A stretch of DNA of 64,000 nucleotides from Streptomyces tendae (GTDB lineage: Bacteria > Actinomycetota > Actinomycetes > Streptomycetales > Streptomycetaceae), in the NCBI RefSeq assembly GCF_014650435.1, contig NZ_BMUY01000019.1:1-64000 (forward strand). The letters are read 5' to 3'. The notes under the pieces were generated by a model. The model did not search any database. It was not told the origin of the DNA and was given only the letters and a program-made list of their open reading frames with translations. Made by a program: the position numbers and the translations under genes. Below, piece after piece: positions 56,476-64,000 of this stretch (its first letter is position 1; every line of letters starts with the position of its first letter).

Positions 56476-57317
56476 GCGCCACCACCACTCCAGCCACTCC
56501 AGCCGCCACCGCCGCCCCTGCCGCGCTCGCTCCCGACGCGCGGATCTCGCTGCGGGCGCACGTGCGGCACACCGGCGCCCTGGTCCGCCGCAACCTGCTG
56601 TGGATCCGGCAGGACCCGGAGTCGATGTTCGACGCCCTGCTGATGCCGATCGTCTTCACCCTGCTGTTCGTGTACGTCTTCGGCGGGTCGATCGGCCAGG
56701 CCCTGGGCGGCGGGCAGGACGGCTATGTGCAGTACGTGATCCCCGGCATGATCGCGATGATGAGCATGACCCTGTCCCAGGGCGTGGGCACCGGCTTCAG
56801 CCAGGACTTCAACTCCGGTGTCATGGACCGCTTCCGGTCGCTGCCGATCGGGCGCGGCTCGGTGCTCTTCGCGAAGATCGCGGTCGAGATGGCCCGGATG
56901 CTGTTCGCCACCACGGTGCTGATGATCGTCGCCGTCCTGGTCGGCTTCGACATCGACCACTGGGCCGGACTGTTCGCGGCGGTGGGCCTGTCCGCGGTGT
57001 TCGCCTCCTCGATCATGTGGGTGTTCCTCACCCTGGGCGTGGTCCTGAAGAACGCGCAGTCCGTGCAGGCGATGGGCTTCATGGTGCTGTTCCCGCTGCA
57101 GTTCGGCTCCTCGATCTTCGCGCCGACGCAGTCGATGCCGGGCTGGCTGCAGTCCTTCACCGACTACAACCCGCTGTCCACGCTCGCCGACGCGGCGCGC
57201 GGGCTGATGGTGGGCGGCCCGGTCGCGCACGACCTGTGGATCACGCTCGGCTGGTCGGCGGCGATCACCGCGGTGATGGCGCCGATCGCCGTCCACAAGT
57301 TCCGTACGAAGACCTGA
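56472..57317 (+). CDS. DrrB-like ABC-2 transporter permease
   Basis: 281 aa with six membrane segments. SLRAHVRHTGALVRRNLLWIRQDPESMFDALLMPIVFTLLFVYVFGG and GFSQDFNSGVMDRFRSLPIGRGSVLFAKI are typical of the DrrB branch of ABC-2 permeases. With its ATPase it should export a hydrophobic compound, likely an antibiotic or lipid. ATG overlaps the ATPase stop (ATGA). It ends 21 bases before the stop of the convergent SARP gene. Confidence 0.94.
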   Translation: MSATTTPATPAATAAPAALAPDARISLRAHVRHTGALVRRNLLWIRQDPESMFDALLMPIVFTLLFVYVFGGSIGQALGGGQDGYVQYVIPGMIAMMSMTLSQGVGTGFSQDFNSGVMDRFRSLPIGRGSVLFAKIAVEMARMLFATTVLMIVAVLVGFDIDHWAGLFAAVGLSAVFASSIMWVFLTLGVVLKNAQSVQAMGFMVLFPLQFGSSIFAPTQSMPGWLQSFTDYNPLSTLADAARGLMVGGPVAHDLWITLGWSAAITAVMAPIAVHKFRTKT

Positions 57318-57338
57318 ACCGCGCACGTGCGGCACGCG

Positions 57339-60300
57339 TCAGACGAGGGCGACGGCCTCCTGCGGGGAGAGCCGGGCGCCCTCGGCGTACGCGGCGTCGT
57401 ACGCCTCGCCGCCGAGCGCCTCGCGGACCCGCTCGACGGCCCTGCCGCGCGCGTCGCGCTCCATGCCCGTCGACACGTGCCCCGGCGGCAGCATCGCCTC
57501 GGCGGCGCCCAGGCACCGGGCGCCGTCCGCGGCCCGCTCTCCGCCGTCCAGGCGGGCCAGGGCCATCGCGCCGATGGTCAGGTACGCCGAGCGCATGTGC
57601 GGGGCGATGGCCGCGGACAGCGGGTCCTCGGCCCGCTCCAGCGACTTGCGGATCCGGGTCAGGCAATCCTCGTGCCGGTCCTCCAGCGTGGCGAGCCACG
57701 CCTCGGCGGCGAGGATGAAGGCGTCGAAGACGACGAAGTGGGCGATGGAGAACTCCTCGCGCAGCAGCCGCAGTTGCTCGCTCGCTTCGGCGGTGCGGCC
57801 GGTCATGCCCAGGTGTCCGGCGAGGAACAGCCTGGCGGCGGGCATCGCGCCGTTGTGGCCCGTCCCCGCCGTACGGTCGAGCACCTCGCGCAGGACGCGC
57901 TCGCCCCGCTCCGTGTCGCCCGCCTCCAGGAGCACGCGGCCCAGGCGGGCGTCGAGGATGTCCACCTGGGCGTGGGCGCCGAGCCGCTTGGCGTGCTGCG
58001 CGGCGGCCCGGTAGTCGGCGGCGGCCAGCCGGTACTCGCCGACGCGTTCGCGGGCCTCGGCCCGCCCGGAGAGCGCCTCGGCCATGCCCCAGGCGTCGCC
58101 GAGCCGGTCGTAGATCTCCAGCGACTCGTCGGCGTCGCGGACCGCGTCACCCGCCCAGTCGGTGCGGTTGGCGAGCATCTGGGCGCGCATCTGCAGGCCG
58201 CCGGCCAGCTCCCACTCGTAGCCGGGGGTCTCCCGGCAGGTGCGCAGGGTGGCGTCCATGATCTCGCGCAGCCGGTCCATGTCACCGGTGAGCATCACGG
58301 AGTAGAACCAGAGCAGGCCGGGGCTGGAGCAGGTCTGCGGCATCCCCGGCTCGTAGGTGCCCGCGATGATGCGCAGCTTGCGCTGGGCCGCCGGGTTCTG
58401 CCACGCGTCCAGCTCCGTGTCCATGCAGGCCAGATGGGCCAGGTGCACGCCGCGCCGGGCCTCGGCGAGGACCTCGCCGGTCATCGGGGGCGGGGCGGAC
58501 GTGCACCGCTCCCACACCGGCCGGGCGGGGGTGCCCGGTTCGGCGAAGGGGTCCGGGCCCAGTGCCATCACCTCGACGAACCAGTTCCGGGCCTCCACCC
58601 GCAGGTCGCGCATCTGCCAGTACCAGACCAGCGACAGCGCCAGGCACAGCGCCTCCTGCTCGTCGCGCTCGGCGACGGCGTGGCGCAGGGCGGTGCGCAG
58701 GTTCTCGTACTCGCGCTCCAGCCGCTCGATGGCGGCGAGCTGCCGCGGACCGCGCAGCAACGGGTCGGTGGTGCGGGCGAGTTCGCGGTAGTACGTCAGG
58801 TGGGCGCGGGCCGCGGCGGCGCGGCCGCCGGTCTCGTCGAGGCGCTCGCCCGCGTACTCGGCGACGGTCTCCAGGAGCCGGTAGCGCATGCCGTCGCCGG
58901 ACAGGCGGTCCGTCACCGGCGCGGCCACGACGAGGGACTTGTCGACGAGGGAGCCGAGGGCGTCCAGCGCGGCGGGCCCGCACACGGCCTCGGCGGCGGC
59001 GAGGTCGCAGCCGCCCGCGAAGACGGACAGCCGCCCCAGCACCTCGCGTTCGTCGGCGTCGAGCAGGTCCCAGGACCAGTCGACGACCGCGCGCAGCGTC
59101 TGCTGGCGGGGCAGGACGGTGCGGCTGCCGGAGGTGAGCAGACGGAAGCGGTCGTCGAGCCGGTCGGCGATCTGGCGCGGGGTGAGCATCCGCAGCCGGG
59201 CGGCGGCCAGTTCGATGGCCAGCGGCAGGCCGTCGAGGCGGCGGCAGATCTCGGCGCAGGCGGCGGCGGTCTCCTCGTCGGCGTCGACGCGGAAGCCGGG
59301 GCGGGCGGCTGCTCCCCGGTCGGCGAGCAGCCGCAGCGCGGCGGGCTCGGACAGCGGCTCCACGGGGCGCAGCGACTCGCCCCGTACGCCGAGGGGTTCG
59401 CGGCTGGTGGCGAGGACGGTCAGGTGCGGGCAGCGGGCGAGGAGTTCCTCCGTGAGGCGGGCGGCGGCGTCGACGACGTGCTCGCAGTTGTCGAGGACGA
59501 TCAGCATGCGGCGCCGGCCGCAGTGCTCGACGAGCCGCTCGACGGCGGTGTCCTGCCCCTCGGAGGCGGTGACGGCCCGCATCTCCTCGGCACCGGCGCG
59601 GTAGAGCACGGTCTCGCGGGCGCCGACGGCGGTCAGGACGGCCTCCGGTACGTCGGCGGGGTCGTCGACGGGGGCCAGCTCGGCCAGCCACACCCCGTCC
59701 CGCGCCGTGTCCCCGGCCCCCTCGGCGGCCTCCTGCGACAGCCGGGTCTTCCCGGCGCCGCCGGGCCCGAGCAGGGTGACCAGCCGAGTGGTCGCCAGAT
59801 CGGCACGCAGCGCCTCCACGTCGCCGTCCCGCCCGACGAAGGAGGTGAGCCGGGCACGCAGGTTGCCGCGGGGGCGGAAGCCCTCCGGGACGGGTGCGGC
59901 GGCGGACCCGGGCGACACGGCGGCGGATTCCGGCGGCACGGGCGCACCGGGCGCGGAGGTCGCACCGGGCACGGGGGACGTGGTCGGCTGCGGTCCGGTG
60001 GCGGACGTGCCCGCCGGGTGGGAGGCGGGCGCCGGGCCGGACGCAGGTCCGGTACTGGAGGCGGGCGCCAGGCCGGAGGCGGGTCCGGTACTGGAGGCGG
60101 GCGCCAGGCCGGAGGCGGGTCCGGTACTGGAGACAGGTCCCGTACCCGACGCAGGTCCCGCGCCGTGCATCGGCCCGGCGGGGGCCCCCGGTGCCGTCTC
60201 GGATGCTGCCCACCTGCCCGGGGCAGGACCCGTGCCGTGGGCAGGCGCGGCGGCGGGCCCCGCGGCAGGACCGGACGCCGGGCCCGTGCCGGACGGCCGG

Positions 60301-61043
60301 CCGGGGGCGGGTGCCGGGGCGGGCGAAGGGCTCAGCAGCTCCGCGTGGAGTGCTCGCAGCTCACGCCCCGGGTCGGCGCCCAGGCGGTCGGCGAGGACGC
60401 GGCGTACGGACTCGTAGGCGGCCAGTGCCTCGGCGGTGCGGCCGGTGTCGCGCAGGGCGCGCAGCCGCAGCGCCTGGAGGGGCTCGTCCAGGGGGTGGCC
60501 GTCGCACAGGGCGGTCAGCTCGGGCAGGGCGTGCTCGGCCTGCCCGAGGTCCAGGGCGGCGGTGTGGCGGGCGCGCAGGGCTTCGAAGTGCCGGGTCTCC
60601 CAGCGGGCCGCCTCGGCGGTGCGGTCGGGCAGGTCGGCGAGGACGGGCCCGCGCCACAGCGCGAGCGCGTCGTCGAGCACGACGGCGGCCTTGGCCGGGT
60701 CGCCGTCGGCGAGGGCGCGGGCGCCCTCACCCGCGAGCCGGTCGAAGCGGTGCAGGTCGACGTCGTCGGGCGCGGCGGCGAGCCGGTAACCGCCGTCGGC
60801 CGAGGCGACCGAGTCCGCGCCCAGCGCCCGGCGCAGCCGCCCGACCAGCGCCTGCAGGGCGCCCGGCGCGTCGGCGGGCGGGTCTCCGTCCCAGACCTCC
60901 TCCACCAGCAGTCCCGTGGGGACGGCGCGGCCCGCCCGGAGGGCGAGCACGGTCAGCAGGGCACGCAGCCGCGCCCCGCCGAGCGGGACGGCCGTGCCGT
61001 CGGGACGGAGTACCTGTGTGGTGCCGAGGATGCGATAGCGCAC
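57339..61043 (-). CDS. AfsR/SARP-family regulator: wHTH, BTAD, NB-ARC, TPR
   Basis: 1234 aa. Order: winged-helix DNA-binding domain (RYRILGTTQVLRPDGTAVPLGGARLRALLTVLALRAG, residues 1-95), bacterial transcriptional-activation domain (about 95-245), an Ala/Pro/Gly/Thr linker with 12-residue repeats (about 250-405), an NB-ARC ATPase (LLGPGGAGKTRLSQ P-loop; LIVLDNCEHV; LATSREPLG; GLPLAIELAAARL), and a long TPR-like C-terminus. Such proteins activate antibiotic or transport genes by binding direct repeats. The GTG at 61043 follows GACAAT by six bases (leaderless) and gives the canonical start. It converges on the ABC transporter, whose promoter has SARP-like repeats. Confidence 0.95.
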   Translation of the reverse strand: MRYRILGTTQVLRPDGTAVPLGGARLRALLTVLALRAGRAVPTGLLVEEVWDGDPPADAPGALQALVGRLRRALGADSVASADGGYRLAAAPDDVDLHRFDRLAGEGARALADGDPAKAAVVLDDALALWRGPVLADLPDRTAEAARWETRHFEALRARHTAALDLGQAEHALPELTALCDGHPLDEPLQALRLRALRDTGRTAEALAAYESVRRVLADRLGADPGRELRALHAELLSPSPAPAPAPGRPSGTGPASGPAAGPAAAPAHGTGPAPGRWAASETAPGAPAGPMHGAGPASGTGPVSSTGPASGLAPASSTGPASGLAPASSTGPASGPAPASHPAGTSATGPQPTTSPVPGATSAPGAPVPPESAAVSPGSAAAPVPEGFRPRGNLRARLTSFVGRDGDVEALRADLATTRLVTLLGPGGAGKTRLSQEAAEGAGDTARDGVWLAELAPVDDPADVPEAVLTAVGARETVLYRAGAEEMRAVTASEGQDTAVERLVEHCGRRRMLIVLDNCEHVVDAAARLTEELLARCPHLTVLATSREPLGVRGESLRPVEPLSEPAALRLLADRGAAARPGFRVDADEETAAACAEICRRLDGLPLAIELAAARLRMLTPRQIADRLDDRFRLLTSGSRTVLPRQQTLRAVVDWSWDLLDADEREVLGRLSVFAGGCDLAAAEAVCGPAALDALGSLVDKSLVVAAPVTDRLSGDGMRYRLLETVAEYAGERLDETGGRAAAARAHLTYYRELARTTDPLLRGPRQLAAIERLEREYENLRTALRHAVAERDEQEALCLALSLVWYWQMRDLRVEARNWFVEVMALGPDPFAEPGTPARPVWERCTSAPPPMTGEVLAEARRGVHLAHLACMDTELDAWQNPAAQRKLRIIAGTYEPGMPQTCSSPGLLWFYSVMLTGDMDRLREIMDATLRTCRETPGYEWELAGGLQMRAQMLANRTDWAGDAVRDADESLEIYDRLGDAWGMAEALSGRAEARERVGEYRLAAADYRAAAQHAKRLGAHAQVDILDARLGRVLLEAGDTERGERVLREVLDRTAGTGHNGAMPAARLFLAGHLGMTGRTAEASEQLRLLREEFSIAHFVVFDAFILAAEAWLATLEDRHEDCLTRIRKSLERAEDPLSAAIAPHMRSAYLTIGAMALARLDGGERAADGARCLGAAEAMLPPGHVSTGMERDARGRAVERVREALGGEAYDAAYAEGARLSPQEAVALV
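60010..60153 (-). repeat. 36-bp in-frame tandem repeat in the SARP linker
   Basis: A 36-base unit starts at 60046, 60082 and 60118 (partial), with a degenerate copy just before 60046. It encodes a 12-residue Pro/Ala/Ser/Thr/Gly unit (ASSTGPASGLAP). Unit loss or gain keeps the frame, so linker length can vary between strains. Confidence 0.8.
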
Positions 61044-61131
61044 GGGCCCATTGTCCCCGCTGCCGTCGGAGCCGGTCACGGGGTTTTGGCCGCACGGCGT
61101 GGCCGGGCCCGCACCGCCCCGCTCCCGGCGT

Positions 61132-61247
61132 CCCGGAACCGTCCGCCCCGGCCCGGAACCGTCCGCCCCGCGCGAGACGTTCTCCCCGTGCGCCCGGTAC
61201 GGTCGGGCAGTCCCGCACCCCGCGGGTGCCCGTCACGCGTGCCCGAC
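61132..61247. promoter_or_regulatory. Tandem repeat and nested hairpins between SARP and site-2 protease genes
   Basis: A 19-base unit beginning CCCGGAACC and ending GCCCCG occurs at 61132 and 61152 (20-base period). Then GTCGGGCA (61202-61209) pairs with TGCCCGAC (61240-61247), enclosing CCCGC/GCGGG (61212-61226). The gap is 218 bases between divergent genes. The hairpin lies just before the protease ribosome site and could affect its translation. Confidence 0.5.
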
Positions 61248-61261
61248 AGTCAGGGAGTTCC

Positions 61262-62059
61262 ATGTCCACCGCCACCGCCCGTCCCAGCGACCGGAGGATC
61301 AGTCCCGTCTTCCTCGGGATCGTCGCCGTCGCCGCGGTCACGGGCTGGGCCACCTGGACCGGCTTCGCCGAGCAGCCGGGGCTCGCCGTGTTCCTGTTCG
61401 TCACGGCCGCGTGGGTCGTCTCGCTGTGCCTGCACGAGTACGCGCACGCCCGCACCGCGCTGCACAGCGGCGACATCTCGGTCGGCGCGAAGGGCTACCT
61501 CACGCTGAACCCGGTGAAGTACACGCACGCCCTGCTCAGCATCGTCCTGCCCGTCCTCTTCGTGATCATGGGCGGGATCGGGCTGCCCGGCGGTGCCGTC
61601 TTCATCGAGCGCGGGCGGATCAGGGGGCGGTGGCGGCACAGTCTGATCTCGGCGGCGGGCCCGCTGACGAACGTGCTGTTCGCCGTCGTGTGCACGGCGC
61701 CGTTCTGGCTGGACGCGCTGGACGGCGTGCCGCGCGACTTCCGGCTCGCGCTGGCCTTCCTCGCACTGCTCCAGGTCACGGCCGCGATCCTGAACTTCCT
61801 GGCGGTGCCGGGCCTGGACGGCTACGGCGTGATCGAGCCCTGGCTGTCGTACAACGTGCGACGGCAGGTGGAGCCGCTCGCGCCGTTCGGGCTGCTGATC
61901 GTGTTCGCGCTGCTGTGGATCCCGGCGCTCAACGGCGTGTTCTTCGACGCGATCGACGCGCTGCTGCGGGGCCTGGGGATCGGCGAGGTCGACACGTACT
62001 GCGGCTTCGAGCTGTACCGCTTCTGGCAGACCGACCCGCTGTGCACGCCGGGCGGATGA
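61262..62059 (+). CDS. Site-2-protease-family (M50) membrane protein
   Basis: 265 aa with about six membrane helices. The zinc motif HExxH is in WVVSLCLHEYAHARTALHSGD, and the third ligand motif in FLAVPGLDGYGVIEPW (LDG). ISVGAKGYLTLNPVKYTHALLSIVLPVLFVIMGGIGLPGGAVFI is typical of the small M50 subgroup related to SpoIVFB. It may cleave membrane-embedded regulators; no anti-sigma factor is adjacent. GGGAG lies five bases before the ATG. The upstream region has nested hairpins. Confidence 0.9.
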   Translation: MSTATARPSDRRISPVFLGIVAVAAVTGWATWTGFAEQPGLAVFLFVTAAWVVSLCLHEYAHARTALHSGDISVGAKGYLTLNPVKYTHALLSIVLPVLFVIMGGIGLPGGAVFIERGRIRGRWRHSLISAAGPLTNVLFAVVCTAPFWLDALDGVPRDFRLALAFLALLQVTAAILNFLAVPGLDGYGVIEPWLSYNVRRQVEPLAPFGLLIVFALLWIPALNGVFFDAIDALLRGLGIGEVDTYCGFELYRFWQTDPLCTPGG

Positions 62060-62081
62060 GGCCGCTCGGCCGGTGCCGGAC

Positions 62082-62282
62082 TCAGCCGGTGACGGACGTG
62101 GACGAGGCGGCGCGGCGGGCGTCCCGGCCGCGCTTGGCGTAGTACCAGCACATGTTCGACGACAGCCCCGACAGCAGCACCCACACGACGCCGATCACGA
62201 CGCTGCCCTGCACGAAGGAGACGACGGCGGCGGCCACGGCGAGTACGCAGACGACCAGGGCGTAGAGGGCGAGGCGGGGCAT
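62082..62282 (-). CDS. Small two-helix membrane protein
   Basis: 66 aa. MPRLALYALVVCVLAVAAAVVSFV and VVIGVVWVLLSGLSSNMCWYYAKRGR form two membrane helices with a basic tail. No recognised family. AGGAG lies seven bases before the ATG at 62282. It sits between the site-2 protease (convergent) and the F420 reductase gene (same strand, 53 bases apart), perhaps in one transcript with the latter. Confidence 0.75.
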   Translation of the reverse strand: MPRLALYALVVCVLAVAAAVVSFVQGSVVIGVVWVLLSGLSSNMCWYYAKRGRDARRAASSTSVTG

Positions 62283-62335
62283 GGGAACGGCTCCTGTCGG
62301 GGGGACACTGGTACCGACCAGTGTCCCCCATCGCC

Positions 62336-63055
62336 TCATACGTCCGTGACGCGGAGCCCGGCGTGCGCCTTGTAGCGCCGGTTGACGGAGATCAGGTTGG
62401 CGACCAGCGACTCGACCTGGTGGGCGTTGCGCAGGCGTCCGGCGAAGACGCCGCGCATGCCGGGGATGCGCCCGGCGAGGGCCTGCACGATCTCCACGTC
62501 GGCGCGCTCCTCGCCGAGGACCATCACGTCGGTGTCGATCTCGTCGATCTCCGGGTCCTGGAGGAGGACCGCCGAGAGGTGGTGGAAGGCGGCGGCGACC
62601 CGACTGTCCGGCAGCAGGGCGGCGGCCTGTTCGGCGGCGCTGCCCTCCTCGGGCTTGAGCGCGTAGGCGCCCTTCTTGTCGAAGCCGAGCGGGTTGACGC
62701 AGTCGACGACGAGCTTGCCGGACAGTTCACCGCGCAGGGATTCGAGGGTCTTGCCGTGGCCGTCCCACGGTACGGCGACGATCACGACGTCGCTGCGGCG
62801 CGCGGTCTCGGCGTTGTCGGCACCCTCGACGCCGTGCCCGATCTCCTCGGCGGCGGCCTCGGCGCGCTCGGCGGCGCGGGAGCCGACGATCACCTTCTGG
62901 CCGGCCTTGGCGAGGCGGTACGCGAGGCCCTTGCCCTGCGGGCCGGTGCCGCCGAGCACGCCGACGACCAGCCCGGAGACGTCGGGCAGGTCCCAGGGGT
63001 CCTTGGCCGGTGCCTTGGCGGGGGCCTTGTGTGCAGCACTGTCGGTAGAGGTCAT
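62336..63055 (-). CDS. npdG: F420H2:NADP+ oxidoreductase (NADPH-dependent F420 reductase)
   Basis: 239 aa. It transfers hydride between NADPH and coenzyme F420. VVGVLGGTGPQGKGLAYRLAKAGQKVIVGSR is the NADP-binding motif with the R-specific loop; IVAVPWDGHGKTLESL, VVDCVNPLGFDKKGAYAL and FHHLSAVLL are the F420-side blocks of the family. It has a short Ala/Lys/Pro N-terminal extension. A TAGGGT element lies six bases before the ATG, suggesting a leaderless transcript. F420-dependent enzymes are widespread in Streptomyces; none is adjacent. Confidence 0.93.
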   Translation of the reverse strand: MTSTDSAAHKAPAKAPAKDPWDLPDVSGLVVGVLGGTGPQGKGLAYRLAKAGQKVIVGSRAAERAEAAAEEIGHGVEGADNAETARRSDVVIVAVPWDGHGKTLESLRGELSGKLVVDCVNPLGFDKKGAYALKPEEGSAAEQAAALLPDSRVAAAFHHLSAVLLQDPEIDEIDTDVMVLGEERADVEIVQALAGRIPGMRGVFAGRLRNAHQVESLVANLISVNRRYKAHAGLRVTDV

Positions 63056-63186
63056 GGGCCGACCCTACGTCTGTGACGACCGGCCCGGCGGTACGGGTCC
63101 GGCCCGGCGGAGAGCGGTCCCCGGGGCGGGTGAATCCGGGGCGAACGCCGGACCGGGCGGAGGGGGTTGCGGCAGGATGCGACCGC

Positions 63187-63801
63187 ATGGACGCCGTACG
63201 GGTCGCGCTGCTGCGGGAAGTGCTCGCCGGGACCGAGTGGCTGGGGGCCACCCGGCGGTTCGCGGGGGCGCTGCGGGGCTCGGTGGTCCCGCACGGGGGC
63301 GGTCTGCTGCTGGTGGGCACCCCCGGGTTCGAGCCCTGGCACCTGGCGGCGCACCTGGTGGACGAGGCCGCCTGGTCGGGGACGCCGGAGCTGGCACCGA
63401 CGCTGGTCCGGCACGGGGCGCGGCCCTCGGACCCGGCCCACCTCGCGGTCGGCCTCGGGCGGCTGGCTGCGGCCCGGCGCGGCGAGACGCTGCTGGTGGT
63501 CACGCCCGACGACCCCGGCGCCCCGCTTCTGGAGCGGGTACACGACGCCCGCCGGGCCGGTGCGACGGTGCTGGCGCTGGGCACCGACCGCGAGCCCGGT
63601 GAGCGGGAGCTGACGGCGATGGCGCACGAGACGCTGACCGTCCCGGACGGCGCCGAGCTGGACCTGGACACGGTGCAGCACCTGGTCAGCGCCTCGGCCG
63701 GGGAGAACGCGGTGCCGCCGCCCCGGGGCCGCCGCCGCTTCCGCGACCGCCTCTCGCGCCTCGCCGACCACCTGACGGCCCCACCACCGTCGGGCTGGTG
63801 A
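63187..63801 (+). CDS. Conserved protein with sugar-isomerase (SIS)-like core, function unknown
   Basis: 204 aa. Strand-helix units GLLLVGTPGFEPWHLAAHLVDEAAW and ETLLVVTPDDPGAPLLERVHDARRAGATVLALGTD recall SIS-type phosphosugar-binding folds, but the Ser/Thr loops are not clear. The C-terminus is basic (PRGRRRFRDRLSRLADHL). No signal or membrane segments. Divergent from the F420 reductase gene across 131 bases. The longer in-frame start at 63073 reads as low-complexity Arg/Pro sequence, so the ATG at 63187 is used. Confidence 0.65.
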   Translation: MDAVRVALLREVLAGTEWLGATRRFAGALRGSVVPHGGGLLLVGTPGFEPWHLAAHLVDEAAWSGTPELAPTLVRHGARPSDPAHLAVGLGRLAAARRGETLLVVTPDDPGAPLLERVHDARRAGATVLALGTDREPGERELTAMAHETLTVPDGAELDLDTVQHLVSASAGENAVPPPRGRRRFRDRLSRLADHLTAPPPSGW

Positions 63802-63859
63802 CGGGCCTGCCGGAAAACCGGTTGCCCGTGCTCCGGCGGGCGCCGGACGATGGGCCCTC

Positions 63860-64000
63860 GTGACCGACACCTCCCCCGCCGACGCGCCCGCCGACAGACC
63901 CGCCGACGCGCCCGCTGACAGACCCGCGGACGTGCCCGTCGGTGCGCCCACCGGACTGCGGGCGCTGCTGCCCGACCTCGCGCCCTGGCGGGCCTCCCGG
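63860..64000 (+). CDS. Start of a probable MFS transporter gene, cut by the window end
   Basis: 47 codons from a GTG. A 30-residue Pro/Ala/Asp-rich tail with a duplicated unit (ADAPADRP twice, from a 24-base DNA repeat) is followed by LRALLPDLAPWRASR, the segment that precedes helix 1 in many Streptomyces MFS_3-type exporters. GACGAT eight bases upstream and TTGCCC before it suggest a leaderless promoter. Too little is visible to be sure of the family. Confidence 0.45.
   Translation, partial: MTDTSPADAPADRPADAPADRPADVPVGAPTGLRALLPDLAPWRASR

Noticed and set aside
57327-61508. 1393-codon plus-strand frame opposite the SARP gene
   Set aside because: Low-complexity translation that spans a gene start and intergenic DNA; the minus-strand SARP has all expected domains.

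Overview
The window is very GC-rich (around 70% or more by eye), with strong third-position G/C, frequent GTG starts, many apparently leaderless genes and families typical of Streptomyces: GlnII, GlnR box, XRE/DUF397 pair, SARP regulator, DrrAB-type transporter and F420 enzymes. The run glnII, amylase-pullulanase, aglA-malGFE/malR, glnE, yefM/yoeB, nadE, glnA2, panB recalls the core chromosome of Streptomyces coelicolor/lividans. I see no phage, insertion sequence, CRISPR array, rRNA or tRNA. It reads as ordinary core chromosome with small accessory patches.

Layout. 1-7.3 kb: end of an HxlR regulator, the envelope-stress pair htpX-pspAB, a small conserved gene behind a DNA-damage-type promoter, an ArsC-like reductase, a secreted protein, a divergent hydrolase/MarR pair around a perfect palindrome, glnII with its GlnR box, and a DUF6891 gene behind a second damage-type promoter. 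7.3-19.3 kb: orphan winged-helix regulator with a possible 40-aa upstream peptide, NAD-dependent epimerase, NarL-type two-component pair, secreted DUF1996 protein, lipoprotein, sigma-like membrane protein, and a putative di-iron protein/reductase/TetR module. 19.3-31.6 kb: maltodextrin utilisation, with a secreted bifunctional amylase-pullulanase, intracellular alpha-glucosidase AglA, the MalEFG importer and repressor MalR, plus GCAAG/CTTGC operator sites and two intercistronic hairpins.

31.6-42.4 kb: PAP2 membrane enzyme, glnE, the YefM/YoeB toxin-antitoxin pair, VOC protein, glutamine-dependent nadE, a DUF3105/DUF305 pair, glnA2 and a TetR gene behind a CTAG-rich inverted-repeat array. 42.4-54.1 kb: kinase with a seven-repeat WD40 domain, abutting the decayed end of an XRE-DUF397 pair; MFS exporter; FBP zinc-finger protein; a 74-aa double-glycine peptide precursor; MBL hydrolase; an intact XRE-DUF397 pair; hydrolase; second MFS exporter; membrane EEP phosphatase. 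54.1-64 kb: panB, a DrrA/DrrB-like ABC transporter preceded by helically phased TGTCGGTG repeats, a convergent AfsR-like SARP regulator, a site-2 protease, an F420:NADPH reductase and the start of a probable MFS gene.

How they work together. The mal genes form one regulon: extracellular starch breakdown, uptake, intracellular hydrolysis and one repressor. The nitrogen genes glnII, glnE and glnA2 lie within 36 kb. The most unusual signals are the two RecA-independent damage promoters, the repeat array beside the SARP gene, the double-glycine peptide, and the fossil XRE-DUF397 junction. All coordinates and starts were read by eye; family assignments rest on motif recognition, not on database searches.
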